From Rhodoferax koreense (GTDB taxonomy: Bacteria; Pseudomonadota; Gammaproteobacteria; Burkholderiales; Burkholderiaceae_C): a stretch of DNA of 64,000 bases. Positions 36,187-47,746 of the stretch are shown here, one piece after another; within the stretch, counting starts at the first letter, position 1; the number at the start of each line of letters is the position of its first letter. The stretch is from contig NZ_CP019236.1 of assembly GCF_001955695.1 (NCBI RefSeq), forward strand, positions 4,464,001 through 4,528,000, given 5' to 3'. Under the pieces are notes generated by a model, which saw nothing but the letters and a program-made list of their open reading frames with translations, ran no database searches and had not been told where the DNA came from. Position numbers and translations under genes: made by a program.

Positions 36187-36906
36187 TCAGCGCGGCGCGG
36201 AGGGCACGGCCAACGCCGCCGCCAGCGCCAGCCTGCTCTGGTCGTACACCGGCTGCGCCGGCAGATCCTGGAGGTGGCGCGCATCGGCCCAGTCGACGAT
36301 CTCGAAGCGCAGCGCGGCCTGTTCGATGGCCATGCGCACGCGATTGATGCCGGCGTTGGGAATCACCGCCTGCCGCGGCCCGGAAAGCGCCAGGCCATGG
36401 GCCGTGCGATACACCATGTCGAGCACGCCGCCGTGGGTCACCACCACCAGCTTCCGGCCCGGATGGCGCAGCGCGAGGTCGTGCAGCGCGGCCATCACGC
36501 GCGCATGGAACTGGCGCGGGCTCTCGGCGCCGTCGAACGCGTAATCGGCGTCGAAGCGCACCCACTGGGCCCAGGCTTCGCTGTGCTCGCGCTGGATGTC
36601 GGCCACGCGCATGCCGTCGACCATGCCGAAGTTCTGCTCACGCAGGCCGGCGAGCTGGAACACGTCCGCATCCACCTGCGGCGCACTCCGTTGCCGGATG
36701 GCCGCCGCCGTCTGCACCGCACGCTGCAGGTCGCTGGCCCCCACGGCATGGATGCCAGCTTCGTCGCCCAGCCGCGCGGCCACCCGTTCGGCCTGGGCGT
36801 GGCCGACGGCGTTCAGCGGCACGTCGATCTGGCCCTGGAAACGCAGCTCGCGGTTCCAGTCGGTTTCGCCGTGGCGAACCAGGATCAGTTCCGTCGCGTG
36901 CTGCAT
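36187..36906 (-). CDS. Histidine phosphatase family protein (phosphoglycerate-mutase-like)
   Basis: A 239-residue RHG-motif phosphatase. LVRHGETDWNREL holds the phospho-accepting His. The second catalytic His lies in VVVTHGGVLDMVYR, with a conserved Glu in AGLREQNFG. Members are often annotated GpmB or CobC/AlphaRP-like, and many are general phosphatases rather than mutases; the substrate is unknown. An in-frame TTG 15 bp upstream overlaps the stop of the upstream stress-protein gene (TTGA) and could be the true start, but ATG is preferred. It probably forms an operon with that gene. Confidence 0.88.
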   Translation of the reverse strand: MQHATELILVRHGETDWNRELRFQGQIDVPLNAVGHAQAERVAARLGDEAGIHAVGASDLQRAVQTAAAIRQRSAPQVDADVFQLAGLREQNFGMVDGMRVADIQREHSEAWAQWVRFDADYAFDGAESPRQFHARVMAALHDLALRHPGRKLVVVTHGGVLDMVYRTAHGLALSGPRQAVIPNAGINRVRMAIEQAALRFEIVDWADARHLQDLPAQPVYDQSRLALAAALAVPSAPR

Positions 36907-36917
36907 GCCTGGCGCCG

Positions 36918-37394
36918 TCAAGCCACGGGGTCGGTGAGCGCGGCCTCGTCCACCGGATCGCCCTCGCCGCGCGGCTTGATCACCATCACCGGGACCTGCG
37001 CGGCATGCAGCACCTCGTGCGCCACCGAGCCCAGCAAGGCGCTGCGCAGGCTGCCCTTGTCGCGTGCGCCGAGGATGATCATGTCGCAGCCGAAACGCTC
37101 CACCAGGTCGACGATGGTGTGGGCCGGGTCGCCGGTGGCCACCTCGGATTCATAGGCGAGCCCCGCCTGCTTCAGCAGTGCCTCGCCGCCGCGCAGCGCG
37201 AACTCGCCGGCTTCGGCGCTGGCGCGCTCGATGAGGGCGCGGTCGGGATTGATCATCATCTCGTAGAGGTGCGCCGGCTCCTGCACGTTGGCCAGCACGA
37301 AATGCGCCCGCAGGCCCTGGCGCGTCATGCGGATCGCCTGGCGCACGGCTTCGAGCGAGACTTCCGAGCCATCGACGGGTAGCAAGATTTTCAT
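36918..37394 (-). CDS. Universal stress protein (UspA family)
   Basis: A 158-residue single-domain Usp. It starts MKILLPVDGSEVSLEAVRQA and ends with the nucleotide-binding loop IILGARDKGSLRSALLGSVAHEVL and VPVMVIKP, so an ATP-binding type is likely. AAGGAGAA precedes the ATG, which excludes the longer in-frame start 16 codons upstream. It lies directly upstream of the histidine phosphatase gene and diverges from an alpha/beta hydrolase gene. The specific stress is not indicated. Confidence 0.93.
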   Translation of the reverse strand: MKILLPVDGSEVSLEAVRQAIRMTRQGLRAHFVLANVQEPAHLYEMMINPDRALIERASAEAGEFALRGGEALLKQAGLAYESEVATGDPAHTIVDLVERFGCDMIILGARDKGSLRSALLGSVAHEVLHAAQVPVMVIKPRGEGDPVDEAALTDPVA

Positions 37395-37456
37395 GGCACA
37401 TTCTCCTTTTTGGTTCTGTTGCCCAGCATAACCCGCCCGCAATGCACGAGGAAGTC

Positions 37457-38200
37457 ATGTCCCTGCCGCAACTGGTCCTGATCCCCGGCCTGGCCTGCGA
37501 TGCGCAGATGTGGCGTGCGCCACTTGACGTGCTGCCTGTCGCGCTGCGGCCGATGGTGAGCGACGTGCACACGCGCCTTCCGACGATCGAAACCATGGCA
37601 CAAGCCCTGCTCGACGAGCATCCGGGGGAGCTGCTGCTGTGCGGCGCCTCCATGGGCGGCATGATCGCCATGCAGGCCGCGCATCTCGGCGGCGCGCGGG
37701 TTCGCGGCCTGGTCCTGATCGGCACCAGCGCCCGGCCTGAGACGGCGGCGATGCGGCAGCTGCGCGAAGGCGTGCTGAACCTCTTCGCGCAGGGCCGCGC
37801 GGCGGAGGTGCTGCGCGCCAACATCCCGCTGGCGCTGGCGCCGCGACACGCGGCCGATCCCGTGCTGGCGCAGGCTTATCTGTCGATGATGCTGCGCGCC
37901 GGAGACGATCAGTTGACGCGGCAGAACCGCGCCGTCATGGCGCGGCCTGACCTGCGGCCGCATCTGCCGGCCCTGCGTTGCGCCACGCTGGTGCTGTGCG
38001 GAGACATGGACCGGCTGGCGCCGCCCGAACATTCGCGCGAAATTGCGGGTCTGGTGCCGGGGGCCGAATTGAGAATGCTGGCGGGATGTGGGCACATGCC
38101 GACGATGGAAGCACCGGAACCGGTGAATCGCGAAATGCTGGCGTGGCTGCGCAGCGCCTTCGCTATTGGCGCACCACATCCGCCCCAGCCGGCGGCTTGA
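37457..38200 (+). CDS. Alpha/beta hydrolase, esterase or lactonase type
   Basis: A 247-residue alpha/beta hydrolase. The nucleophile elbow is GASMGG. The oxyanion region is LVLIPGLACDAQMW, the acid is probably Asp in VLCGDMDRLAPP, and the His is in GCGHMPTMEAP. No lid insertion is obvious. It resembles MhpC/BioH-like carboxylesterases but the substrate cannot be assigned. GAGGA precedes the ATG; an in-frame ATG five codons upstream is less well placed. Its last 38 bp overlap the end of the convergent lolA, so both reading frames are constrained there. Confidence 0.85.
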   Translation: MSLPQLVLIPGLACDAQMWRAPLDVLPVALRPMVSDVHTRLPTIETMAQALLDEHPGELLLCGASMGGMIAMQAAHLGGARVRGLVLIGTSARPETAAMRQLREGVLNLFAQGRAAEVLRANIPLALAPRHAADPVLAQAYLSMMLRAGDDQLTRQNRAVMARPDLRPHLPALRCATLVLCGDMDRLAPPEHSREIAGLVPGAELRMLAGCGHMPTMEAPEPVNREMLAWLRSAFAIGAPHPPQPAA

Positions 38201-38798
38201 ACTGGAAGTTCTCGGCGGGCAACGAAGGATTGACCTCCACCTTCGTGAAACTCATCACCGAGCGCTGCCCGAAACTGTCCAGGATTTCCAGCGCGGCCAG
38301 TTCATCGCCGGCCTTGAAGCCGATGCGCACGTTCTGCAACTGGCCGTCCTTGGCCTTGGGCGTGGCCACCACCCACTGCAGACCGTCCTTGTCCGGCGCA
38401 GCCTGCAGCGCGAAATCGGCCTGCAGGGCACGCAAGTCGGGCGCGGAAGCAATCAAGGCGGCCGGCGTGCTGCCGAGCACCTGCGACTGCCGGCGCGCGG
38501 TGACCTGGTTCAGGTCCGCGTCGTAGAGCCACAAGGTCTGGCCATCGGCCACGATGCTCTGCTCGAACGGCTTCTTGTAGATGAAACGAAAACGGCTCGG
38601 CCGCTGGAATTCGAAGGTGCCGGTGGAGGTCTTGCTGCGCACGGCCTGGCCCTCCTTCGGCGGCGAGGTCACGACCTGGGTGAAGTCGGCCCGGCCGGAC
38701 TTCACGGTCTTGACGAAGTTTTCCAGGCTTTCCAGGCCGTCAGCGCAGGCAGCATGCGCGCCAGTAGCTATCAAAATCGCAGCAACAATATTTTTCAT
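38163..38798 (-). CDS. lolA: Outer-membrane lipoprotein carrier protein LolA
   Basis: Periplasmic chaperone that carries lipoproteins from LolCDE to LolB. The 211-residue product has a signal peptide (MKNIVAAILIATGAHAACA) and the LolA core. Typical features are ARADFTQVVTSPPKEG, FEFQRPSRFRFIYKKPFEQSIVADGQTLWLYDADLNQV and a C-terminal FTKVEVNPSLPAENFQFKPP. It follows ftsK by 6 bp on the same strand, the usual ftsK-lolA order. The C-terminal codons overlap the convergent hydrolase gene. Confidence 0.96.
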   Translation of the reverse strand: MKNIVAAILIATGAHAACADGLESLENFVKTVKSGRADFTQVVTSPPKEGQAVRSKTSTGTFEFQRPSRFRFIYKKPFEQSIVADGQTLWLYDADLNQVTARRQSQVLGSTPAALIASAPDLRALQADFALQAAPDKDGLQWVVATPKAKDGQLQNVRIGFKAGDELAALEILDSFGQRSVMSFTKVEVNPSLPAENFQFKPPAGADVVRQ

Positions 38799-38804
38799 CG
38801 ACGT

Positions 38805-41138
38805 TTACTCGGCCCTTGCGGGAACGAGGATTTCGCGTTGCCCGGCGCCACTCATCGCGCTCACCAGGCCGGCCTTTTCCATGTCCTCGACCAGCCGCGC
38901 GGCGCGGTTGTAGCCGATCTTCAGGTGGCGCTGCACCAGCGAAATGCTGGCCTTGCGGTTCTTCAGCACGACTTCGACCGCCTGGTCGTACATCGGGTCC
39001 TTTTCGCCGCCGCCATCGCCACCTTCACCCATGAGACCGTCTTCGCCGTCCACGGTTCCGCCTTCGAGCACGCCTTCGATGTAATCCGGCTCGCCCTGCG
39101 TCTTGAGGAAGCTCACCACGCGGTGCACTTCCTCGTCGCTGACGAAGGCGCCGTGCACCCGCGTCGGCATGCCGCTGCCGGGCATGTAGAGCATGTCGCC
39201 CAGGCCGAGCAGCGCCTCGGCGCCCATCTGGTCGAGGATGGTGCGGCTGTCGATCTTGCTGCTGACCTTGAAGGAAATGCGCGTCGGGATGTTGGCCTTG
39301 ATCAGGCCGGTGATCACGTCCACGCTGGGCCGCTGCGTGGCCAGGATCAGGTGGATGCCGGCCGCGCGCGCCTTTTGCGCCAGCCGCGCGATGAGTTCCT
39401 CGATCTTCTTGCCCACCACCATCATCAGGTCGGCCAGTTCGTCGATCACCACCACGATGTGCGGCTCGCGCTTGAGCGGCTCCGGATCGTCCGGCGTGAG
39501 GCTGAACGGGTTGTAGATGAATTCCTCGCGCGCCTTGGCCTCGTCGATCTTGGCGTTGTACCCGGCCAGGTTGCGCACGCCGAGCTTGCTCAGCAGCTTG
39601 TAGCGCCGCTCCATCTCGGCCACGCACCAGTTCAGGCCGTGCGCGGCCTGGCGCATGTCGGTGACCACCGGCGCCAGCAGGTGCGGAATGCCTTCGTAGA
39701 CCGACATTTCCAGCATCTTCGGGTCGATCATGAGCAGCCGCACGTCCTTGGCCTCGGCCTTGTACAGCAGCGACAGGATCATCGCGTTGATGCCCACCGA
39801 CTTGCCCGAGCCGGTGGTGCCGGCCACCAGCACGTGCGGCATCTTGGCCAGGTCGACCACCACCGGGTTGCCGATGATGTCCTTGCCCAGGCCCATGGTC
39901 AGCATCGACTTGGCCTCGTGGTAGACCTGCGAGCCGAGGATTTCCGAGAGCGTGATCGACTGGCGCTTGGCGTTGGGCAGCTCCAGCGCCATGTAGTTCT
40001 TGCCGGGGATGGTCTCCACCACGCGGATCGACACCAGGCTCAGCGAACGCGCCAGATCCTTGGCCAAGCCGACGATCTGCGAACCCTTCACCCCGGTGGC
40101 CGGCTCGATCTCGTAGCGCGTGATCACGGGGCCGGGCGAGGCCAGCACCACCCGCACCTCGACGCCGAAGTCCTTGAGCTTCTTCTCGATCATGCGGCTG
40201 GTCATCTCCAGCGTCTCGGGCGACACGGTTTCCTGGCGCACCTGCGCGCCGTCGAGCAGGTCGACCTGCGGCAGGCGCGAATCGGGCATCTCGGTGAACA
40301 GCGGCTTCTGGCGCTCCTTGGCCACGCGCTGGCTCTTGGGCGCCTCGACCAGCACCGGCTCGATCACCACCGGCACCGGATGGTGCGCCTGGATCTCCAC
40401 ACGCTCCTCGAGCACGGTTTCCTGGCGCTTGCGTGCGGCCTTCTTGCCCACCGCGAGGTCTTCGGCGACCTCGCGTTTCTCGCGGCGGATTTCCACCAGC
40501 GAATGGGCCCAGGCCCCGAGGCTTTCGGCGACATGGCTCCAGGAAAAACGGAATACCGCCGAGACGCCGATCACGCCCAGCGCGATCCAGACCAGGCCGG
40601 AGCCCGCAAACCCCAGCCATTTGACACTCAAGGGGCCGATCAGGAAGCCGAGGATGCCACCGGCGTGGCCCGGCAGCGCGGCCTCCAGGCGGTACAGCCG
40701 CGACCATTCGAGCGCGGAGCTGGCGCACAGCAGCAGCGCCAGGCCGCACCAGAACACCGTGCGGCTGTGCAGCCAGTGGCTTTCGGAAGCGCCGGGCTTG
40801 CGGGTTTCGTCGCTGCCGCGCATCCATTCGGCCAGCGTGGACAGCCAGGTGCGCACGCCCGCGGCGAAGCACCACCAGACCGAGAAGCCCAGGCTGTAGT
40901 AGCTGACGTCGGCCAGCCAGGCCCCGAAGCGGCCACCCCAGTTGCGCGCCTGCGCAATCTGACCCGAGGTGGACCAGGCCGGATCCTGCAGCGAAAAACT
41001 GAACAAAGCCAGCAGCCAGAACACCAGGGCCAGCAGGCCGAGGATCAGGCCGATCTCGCGCGCGAAGCGCCTTGCGCCGCTGCGCAACGGCGAAACCACC
41101 GGACCGGAGGAATTGAGGGTGTTGAGGGAATAAGTCAT
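38805..41138 (-). CDS. ftsK: DNA translocase FtsK
   Basis: Septal DNA pump that aligns chromosome dimers and activates XerCD at dif. The 777-residue product has four N-terminal membrane helices (residues about 30-190), then a short linker. The motor domain has Walker [15 protein letters not shown] and Walker [21 protein letters not shown]. The C-terminal gamma winged helix ([38 protein letters not shown]) reads KOPS. The linker is short compared with E. coli FtsK. It is the first gene of ftsK-lolA. Confidence 0.97.
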   Translation of the reverse strand: MTYSLNTLNSSGPVVSPLRSGARRFAREIGLILGLLALVFWLLALFSFSLQDPAWSTSGQIAQARNWGGRFGAWLADVSYYSLGFSVWWCFAAGVRTWLSTLAEWMRGSDETRKPGASESHWLHSRTVFWCGLALLLCASSALEWSRLYRLEAALPGHAGGILGFLIGPLSVKWLGFAGSGLVWIALGVIGVSAVFRFSWSHVAESLGAWAHSLVEIRREKREVAEDLAVGKKAARKRQETVLEERVEIQAHHPVPVVIEPVLVEAPKSQRVAKERQKPLFTEMPDSRLPQVDLLDGAQVRQETVSPETLEMTSRMIEKKLKDFGVEVRVVLASPGPVITRYEIEPATGVKGSQIVGLAKDLARSLSLVSIRVVETIPGKNYMALELPNAKRQSITLSEILGSQVYHEAKSMLTMGLGKDIIGNPVVVDLAKMPHVLVAGTTGSGKSVGINAMILSLLYKAEAKDVRLLMIDPKMLEMSVYEGIPHLLAPVVTDMRQAAHGLNWCVAEMERRYKLLSKLGVRNLAGYNAKIDEAKAREEFIYNPFSLTPDDPEPLKREPHIVVVIDELADLMMVVGKKIEELIARLAQKARAAGIHLILATQRPSVDVITGLIKANIPTRISFKVSSKIDSRTILDQMGAEALLGLGDMLYMPGSGMPTRVHGAFVSDEEVHRVVSFLKTQGEPDYIEGVLEGGTVDGEDGLMGEGGDGGGEKDPMYDQAVEVVLKNRKASISLVQRHLKIGYNRAARLVEDMEKAGLVSAMSGAGQREILVPARAE

Positions 41139-41193
41139 GGGCTAGGAAGTCAGCCCAACTTTACCCCATGCCGGGTCACGGCCCCGCAACGCA

Positions 41194-41224
41194 GACGCCT
41201 GCCGGGCAACGGGCCGGAGGCGTC
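41194..41224. repeat. GC-rich hairpin between ftsK and the Crp-family gene
   Basis: GACGCCT and AGGCGTC (7 bp) enclose a further GC-rich inner stem. It lies 14 bp beyond the stop codon of the Crp-family gene on the minus strand and about 55 bp before ftsK. Without a T-run it is a weak terminator candidate, perhaps a 3' end stabiliser. Confidence 0.45.
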
Positions 41225-41237
41225 CGGACGGCGCGGA

Positions 41238-43036
<1,799 letters not shown>

Positions 43037-43050
43037 GGCACCGGATTTGC

Positions 43051-43085
43051 GCCCTCTCCCTCCCGTAGAGGGTCGGGATGAGGGC
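43051..43085. repeat. REP-like hairpin between trxB and rpoS
   Basis: GCCCTCTCCCTCCCG and CGGGATGAGGGC form an imperfect stem. The words match the widespread proteobacterial repeat type GCCCTC(A/T)CCC...GGG(A)GAGGGC. Placed between convergent stop codons, it could end transcripts from both sides. Confidence 0.6.
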
Positions 43086-43093
43086 CCGGGGCG

Positions 43094-44128
43094 CTACAAG
43101 ACCGAATCCTTGCCGATCCCGTGCCGCGATAGATAGGTGCGCAGTTTGCGCAGCGCCTCCATCTGGATCTGACGGATCCGCTCCCGCGTCAGGCCCAGCC
43201 GCTCGCTGAGCGTTTCCAGGGTTTCCGGCTCCCGTTCGTGCAGCCCGAAACGCGCATCGAGCACTTCGCGCTCGCGTGCGGTCAGCGTGCCGATCCAGAC
43301 TTCGAGCAGGCGCTCCACCTCATGGGTCTGGGTGGTGTTCGAAGGGTCGATGGCCAGATCGTCCGGCAGGCTGTCACCGATGCTGCTGCCGTCTTCCGAT
43401 CGGTCCATCGACGCGTCGAGCGAGCGCGGCGTTTCCGCCAGCGCCAGCAGATCGGCCACGGACTGCGTGTCCCGCCCGAGCAGTGCGGCCACGTCGTCGA
43501 CGCGCACGCCCTCGGGCCGCAGCGCCGAGAAAGCCGAATCGTTCTCCAGCGCGCGGCGCGCGCGAAGCACCTGTTGCAGTTCACGCACCACGTGCACGGG
43601 CAGGCGGATCACCCGCCCCTGGTTCATCACCGCACGCTCCACCGCCTGCCGAATCCACCAGGTCGCATAGGTCGAGAACCGGAAACCGCGTTCGGGCTCG
43701 AATTTGTCGATGGCGTGCATCAGGCCGAGGTTGCCTTCCTCGATGAGATCGCTCATGGGCACGCCGCGGCCGAGATAGGACTTGGCGATGCTCACCACCA
43801 GCCGCAGGTTGTGCTCGATCATGCGCTGGCGCGCCTCGAAGTCGCCCGCGCGGGCCCGCGTGGCCATCTCGAATTCCTCCGACGGCGTGAACAACGGTGT
43901 GCGGCGCACGTCGCGCAGGTACAGGGTGAGTGTGTCGCTGCTGTCGCCGGCCACCGCGGCCGGCTCGATGCCGTCGGCCATCTCGGCCGCTTCGCCAATG
44001 CCGGCAAGGCTGTCTTCCGATGGATCGGTCGAGCCAGCGTAACGCGGCTCGGCAACCCGCAAGCGCGGCAGCGACACGCCCGACGCGTCCGAACCCGAGG
44101 GTTTGCCGGAGGCGTCGGGATGTTCCAA
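43094..44128 (-). CDS. rpoS: RNA polymerase sigma factor RpoS
   Basis: Stationary-phase/general stress sigma factor. The 344-residue product has region 1.2 ([28 protein letters not shown]) and region 2 ([43 protein letters not shown] with [17 protein letters not shown]). Region 4 ends with the HTH ([21 protein letters not shown]). The C-terminal GIGKDSVL is RpoS-like. It lies 3 bp after nlpD in surE-pcm-nlpD-rpoS. In relatives a main rpoS promoter lies within nlpD; none was pinned down here. The acidic N-terminus (about 65 residues) is of normal variability. Confidence 0.96.
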   Translation of the reverse strand: MEHPDASGKPSGSDASGVSLPRLRVAEPRYAGSTDPSEDSLAGIGEAAEMADGIEPAAVAGDSSDTLTLYLRDVRRTPLFTPSEEFEMATRARAGDFEARQRMIEHNLRLVVSIAKSYLGRGVPMSDLIEEGNLGLMHAIDKFEPERGFRFSTYATWWIRQAVERAVMNQGRVIRLPVHVVRELQQVLRARRALENDSAFSALRPEGVRVDDVAALLGRDTQSVADLLALAETPRSLDASMDRSEDGSSIGDSLPDDLAIDPSNTTQTHEVERLLEVWIGTLTAREREVLDARFGLHEREPETLETLSERLGLTRERIRQIQMEALRKLRTYLSRHGIGKDSVL

Positions 44129-44131
44129 GGC

Positions 44132-45055
44132 CTACCTCGCCGGCAGGTATTTGGCGGGATCGACCGGCTTGCCCTGCCGGCGGATCTCGAAGTGCAGCTT
44201 CACGCGGTCGGTGTCGCTGCTGCCCATCTCGGCCACTTTCTGGCCCTTGCGCACCGACTGGTCTTCCTTGACCAGCAGGGTCTGGTTGTGCGCGTACGCG
44301 GTGAGAAAGGTGTTGTTGTGCTTCAGGATGATCAGGTTGCCATAACCGCGCAGGCCTGCGCCGGCATAGACCACGCGGCCATCGGCCGCGGCCAGCACCG
44401 GATCGCCCGCCTTGCCGCTCAGGTCCAGGCCCTTGTTCTTGGCTTCGTCGAAACCAGCCAGCACCCCACCGGGCGTGGGCCAGATGAAGGACAGGTCGTC
44501 CTCGCCAGCCGAAGCCGCAGGCGCGCTGGCCACCGGCGGCGCCACCGTTGCCGCGGGCTTGGCCGCGCTGGCGGCACTGGCCGCGGCAGAGGCGGACGAA
44601 GCCGAAGAAGCCGGTGCTGCCGGTGCCGGCGTAATGGATGAGGAGGCCACCGGACGCGTCACCACGCCGGTGTCGGCGCTCGGCGTCACGTTGGGCGAAA
44701 CCACGCGTAAAACCTGTCCGACTTCGATCACATTCGGGTTGTCCAGCGCATTCCAGCGCACGATGTCGCGCCAGTTCTGGCCCGTCTCCAGGCCGATGCG
44801 GATCAGCGTGTCGCCGGGCTTCACGGTGTAGTACCCCGGCTTGCCGGCGTTTTCGGCACCGGGCAGCGGCTTCAGCGGAGCCGCCTCCAGCGGTGCGCCG
44901 ACGCTGCCGCCGGAGGCCGCCGCCGTGCCGCGGTCTTCGATGGGCGCGCGGCTCGCACCCGGCTTGGTAGAAGAACAGCCTCCGAGCACCAACGCAGCCA
45001 ACACGCCAACCAGCAAAATGCTTTTCTTCCGACCCTGACTGCGCAAACCCAGCAT
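44132..45055 (-). CDS. nlpD: NlpD-type LysM/M23 lipoprotein (cell-division amidase activator)
   Basis: Outer-membrane lipoprotein; E. coli NlpD activates the amidase AmiC. The 307-residue product has a lipobox LVLGGC (Cys27) and a LysM domain (YYTVKPGDTLIRIGLETGQNW to VGQVLRV). An Ala/Ser/Pro linker of about 50 residues follows, then a C-terminal M23/LytM domain. The first zinc-ligand His of HxGxD is replaced (NKGLD), so the peptidase site is degenerate, as expected for activators of this group. It lies between pcm (12-bp gap) and rpoS (3-bp gap). Confidence 0.93.
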   Translation of the reverse strand: MLGLRSQGRKKSILLVGVLAALVLGGCSSTKPGASRAPIEDRGTAAASGGSVGAPLEAAPLKPLPGAENAGKPGYYTVKPGDTLIRIGLETGQNWRDIVRWNALDNPNVIEVGQVLRVVSPNVTPSADTGVVTRPVASSSITPAPAAPASSASSASAAASAASAAKPAATVAPPVASAPAASAGEDDLSFIWPTPGGVLAGFDEAKNKGLDLSGKAGDPVLAAADGRVVYAGAGLRGYGNLIILKHNNTFLTAYAHNQTLLVKEDQSVRKGQKVAEMGSSDTDRVKLHFEIRRQGKPVDPAKYLPAR

Positions 45056-45066
45056 GTGTAATTCCT

Positions 45067-45867
45067 TCAAGCGATGCCGGATTTTAAGGGGACAAAATGG
45101 ACCGCCTCGAGCACCTGCTGTTTGAGCCCTTGCGCCGTGCGGTCGATCACCACCAGGGCCTGCTGACCCGTGCCACTGACCATCGGCGCCACCAGCCTGC
45201 CGCCGATGGCGAGCTGGTCGGTCCAGGCTTGCGGCACCGCAGCGCCGCCAGCTGCGGCGATGATGCCTGCGTACGGCGCGCCCTTGGCATAACCGAGCAT
45301 GCCGTCGCCGAACAGCAGATGCACATTGGGCAGCCGGAAGTGGCGCAGGTTCTCGCGCGCCTTGTCGTGCAGGCCGCGCAGCCGCTCGATGCTGTAGACC
45401 TCGCGTGCCAGCAGGCTCAGGACCGCGGCCTGGTAGCCGCACCCGGTGCCGATCTCCAGCACACGCGCCAGCGACCCGGTCCGCGCGAGTTCGGCGCCCA
45501 GCAGCAGCTCGCTCATGCGGGCCACCACATTGGGCTTGGAAATGGTCTGGCCCAGGCCGATCGGCAGGCTGGTGTCCTCATAGGCCTGGTTCACCAGCGC
45601 GGAGTCGACGAAGCGATGCCGCTCCACCGTCCCCATGGCCTGCAGCACCGCGGCCGAGGCGATACCCGAGGCCGCGAGATGGCGCACCATGCGCGCGCGC
45701 ACCGCGGCCGAATCCATGCCCAGGCCCTGCGTCGCATGCGCCGCCTGGGGCTTCGGCTTCGATGGTGCCGGGCTGGCACCAGAGACCGGCAGGATCTTTC
45801 CAGGCGCGCCGGGCTTGCCCGAGGAAAAGTCCAGCCGCGCCGGAAATGAGGGACGTTGTTGTGCCAT
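45067..45867 (-). CDS. pcm: Protein-L-isoaspartate O-methyltransferase
   Basis: SAM-dependent repair enzyme for isomerised Asp/Asn residues. The 266-residue product has motif I VLEIGTGCGYQAAVLSLLA, the pre-motif FVDSALVNQAYEDTSLPIGLGQTISKP, and LFGDGMLGYAKGAPY. An unusually long N-terminal extension (about 55 residues, Pro/Ala/Lys rich) precedes the catalytic domain, making it larger than the E. coli enzyme. The ATG lies 4 bp after the surE stop; a GTG start inside surE is possible but unlikely. Part of surE-pcm-nlpD-rpoS. Confidence 0.94.
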   Translation of the reverse strand: MAQQRPSFPARLDFSSGKPGAPGKILPVSGASPAPSKPKPQAAHATQGLGMDSAAVRARMVRHLAASGIASAAVLQAMGTVERHRFVDSALVNQAYEDTSLPIGLGQTISKPNVVARMSELLLGAELARTGSLARVLEIGTGCGYQAAVLSLLAREVYSIERLRGLHDKARENLRHFRLPNVHLLFGDGMLGYAKGAPYAGIIAAAGGAAVPQAWTDQLAIGGRLVAPMVSGTGQQALVVIDRTAQGLKQQVLEAVHFVPLKSGIA

Positions 45868-45871
45868 GGCG

Positions 45872-46666
45872 TCAACCCTGGCCGGCCTGGCCGCCAACCG
45901 CGTCCGCCGTGCCGGCCAGCTTCGATGCCACCTGCGCCCAGTGGCGCAGCCCGTCGCGGTCCGTGAGGTCGACCTTCAGTGGCGTCATCGCCACATGGCC
46001 GAGCCTGGTGGCGTGAAAGTCCGTGCCTTCGGAATCGTCCATGGCCGCGCCGGCATCGCCGATCCAGTACATGGTTTCACCGCGCGGGCTGGTCATGGTG
46101 ATGACCTTCTCCGCGGCGTGCCGGCGGCCCAGCCGGCACACCTGCACGGGCTTGAGTTCCTCGTAGGGCAGGTTCGGGATGTTCACGTTGAGCAGCCAGG
46201 GCTTTTCGCCGATGAGCCGCTGCTGGGCCATGCGCTGCACCATGTCGCGCACCACACGGCCGGCCGCGTCGATGTGGCGCCAGCCTTTCTCGGTCTGCGA
46301 AAAGGCGATGGCCGGCACGCCGAAGAGATAACCTTCCATGGCCGCCCCCACGGTGCCGGAGTAGATGGTGTCGTCGCCCATGTTGGCGCCGTTGTTGATG
46401 CCCGAGACCACCAGGTCGGGCCGGTAGCCGAGCAGCCCGGTCATGGCGATGTGCACGCAGTCGGCCGGCGTGCCGTTCACATAACGAAAGCCGTTGGCCG
46501 CCTCGTGCACGTACAGCGGCTGCGCCAGCGTGAGCGCGTTCGACTTGGCGCTGTTGTTGTGCTCCGGCGCCACCACTTCGACCTCGGCCACGTCCTTGAG
46601 CGCCTCGTAGAGCGCAAGAATGCCCGGTGCCTGGAAGCCGTCGTCGTTGGAAATGAGGATCTTCAT
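45872..46666 (-). CDS. surE: 5'/3'-nucleotidase SurE
   Basis: Survival protein hydrolysing nucleoside monophosphates and short polyphosphates. The 264-residue product begins [16 protein letters not shown] with the metal-binding Asn-Asp-Asp. It has [42 protein letters not shown] and [14 protein letters not shown]. It is first in the surE-pcm-nlpD-rpoS block; its promoter should lie in the 102-bp divergent gap shared with the quinone oxidoreductase gene. Confidence 0.96.
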   Translation of the reverse strand: MKILISNDDGFQAPGILALYEALKDVAEVEVVAPEHNNSAKSNALTLAQPLYVHEAANGFRYVNGTPADCVHIAMTGLLGYRPDLVVSGINNGANMGDDTIYSGTVGAAMEGYLFGVPAIAFSQTEKGWRHIDAAGRVVRDMVQRMAQQRLIGEKPWLLNVNIPNLPYEELKPVQVCRLGRRHAAEKVITMTSPRGETMYWIGDAGAAMDDSEGTDFHATRLGHVAMTPLKVDLTDRDGLRHWAQVASKLAGTADAVGGQAGQG

Positions 46667-46768
46667 GGCATGTCAGAAAGTGGGGGCATTGTAGGCGCCG
46701 CAGGGGACAGCGCCAGGCAGAAAAACCGGCGATCATCGGCGACCCGAATCCCCCGACTGGAGACCCCA

Positions 46769-47746
46769 ATGTTTGCATGGCTCTGCGAAAACCCGACCGG
46801 CGTCGATGCGCTCACCTGGCAGGAACTGCCCACGCCCGAGCCGGCTGCCGGCCAGGTGCGCGTGGCCATCCGGGCCGCGAGCCTGAACTTTCCCGACCTG
46901 CTGATCGTGCAGAACAAATACCAGCTCAAGCCGCCCTTGCCCTTCGTGCCCGGCGCCGAATACGCGGGCGTGGTCGAGGCCCTCGGCGCGGGCGTGACCC
47001 GGTTGAAGGTCGGGCAGAACGTGGCTTGCCTGGCCGGCACCGGCGGCTTCGGCACGCACGTCATTGCCGAGGCGGCCATGTGCCTGCCGCTGCCCGATGG
47101 TTTTCCCCACGTGGACGCGGCCGCGTTCATCATGATCTACGCCACCTCGCACCATGCCCTGGTGGACCGCGCGCGACTCAGGGCCGGTGAAACCGTGCTC
47201 ATCCTGGGCGCGGCCGGCGGCGTGGGCAGTTCGGCGATCCAGATCGCCAAGGCGGTGGGTGCGCGCGTGATCGCCGCCGCCTCCACCGCCGAGAAATGCG
47301 CGTTCTGCAAGGGCCTCGGCGCCGACGAGACCATCGACTACGGCAGCCAGGACCTGCGCGAAGCCATCAAGGGGCTGACCGGCGGCAAGGGGCCGGATGT
47401 GATCTACGACCCGGTCGGCGGCGCATTGGCCGAGCCCGCATTTCGCGCCATCGCGTGGCGCGGGCGCTACCTCGTCGTGGGTTTCGCCGCGGGGCAGATT
47501 CCAGCCCTGCCGTTCAACCTGGCGCTGCTCAAGGGCGCCTCCATCGTCGGCGTCTCCTGGGGCGGCTTCGCCAGGCAGGAACCCGAGGCCAGCGCTGAGG
47601 CCCTGGCCGAACTCGTGCGCTGGTACGGCGAAGGCAGGATCAAGCCGGTGATCGACCGGACCCTGCCGATGGCCGAACTCAAGGCCGCCTACGCGCGCAT
47701 GGGCTCGCGCGAGGTCAAGGGCAAACTCGTCCTGGTCAACCCGTGA
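46769..47746 (+). CDS. NADPH:quinone oxidoreductase-like MDR protein
   Basis: A 325-residue zinc-independent medium-chain reductase. The GroES-like N-terminal domain contains SLNFPDLLIVQNKYQLKPPLPFVPGAEYAGVV. The Rossmann part has the glycine motif LILGAAGGVGSSAIQIAKAVGARVIAAAS. Zinc ligands of alcohol dehydrogenases are absent, so a quinone or enoyl reductase role is likely; the exact substrate is unknown. The ATG follows a CTGGAGA box by 6 bases. Its last 11 bp overlap the end of the convergent PAS-GGDEF-EAL gene. Confidence 0.88.
   Translation: MFAWLCENPTGVDALTWQELPTPEPAAGQVRVAIRAASLNFPDLLIVQNKYQLKPPLPFVPGAEYAGVVEALGAGVTRLKVGQNVACLAGTGGFGTHVIAEAAMCLPLPDGFPHVDAAAFIMIYATSHHALVDRARLRAGETVLILGAAGGVGSSAIQIAKAVGARVIAAASTAEKCAFCKGLGADETIDYGSQDLREAIKGLTGGKGPDVIYDPVGGALAEPAFRAIAWRGRYLVVGFAAGQIPALPFNLALLKGASIVGVSWGGFARQEPEASAEALAELVRWYGEGRIKPVIDRTLPMAELKAAYARMGSREVKGKLVLVNP

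Noticed and set aside
34244..36565. A 773-codon open frame on the minus strand across the TRAP genes and pncC
   Set aside because: Gln/His/Arg-rich nonsense peptide antisense to intact dctM-type and pncC genes.
44132..45055. Active zinc endopeptidase
   Set aside because: The HxGxD His is Asn (NKGLD), as in NlpD-type amidase activators.
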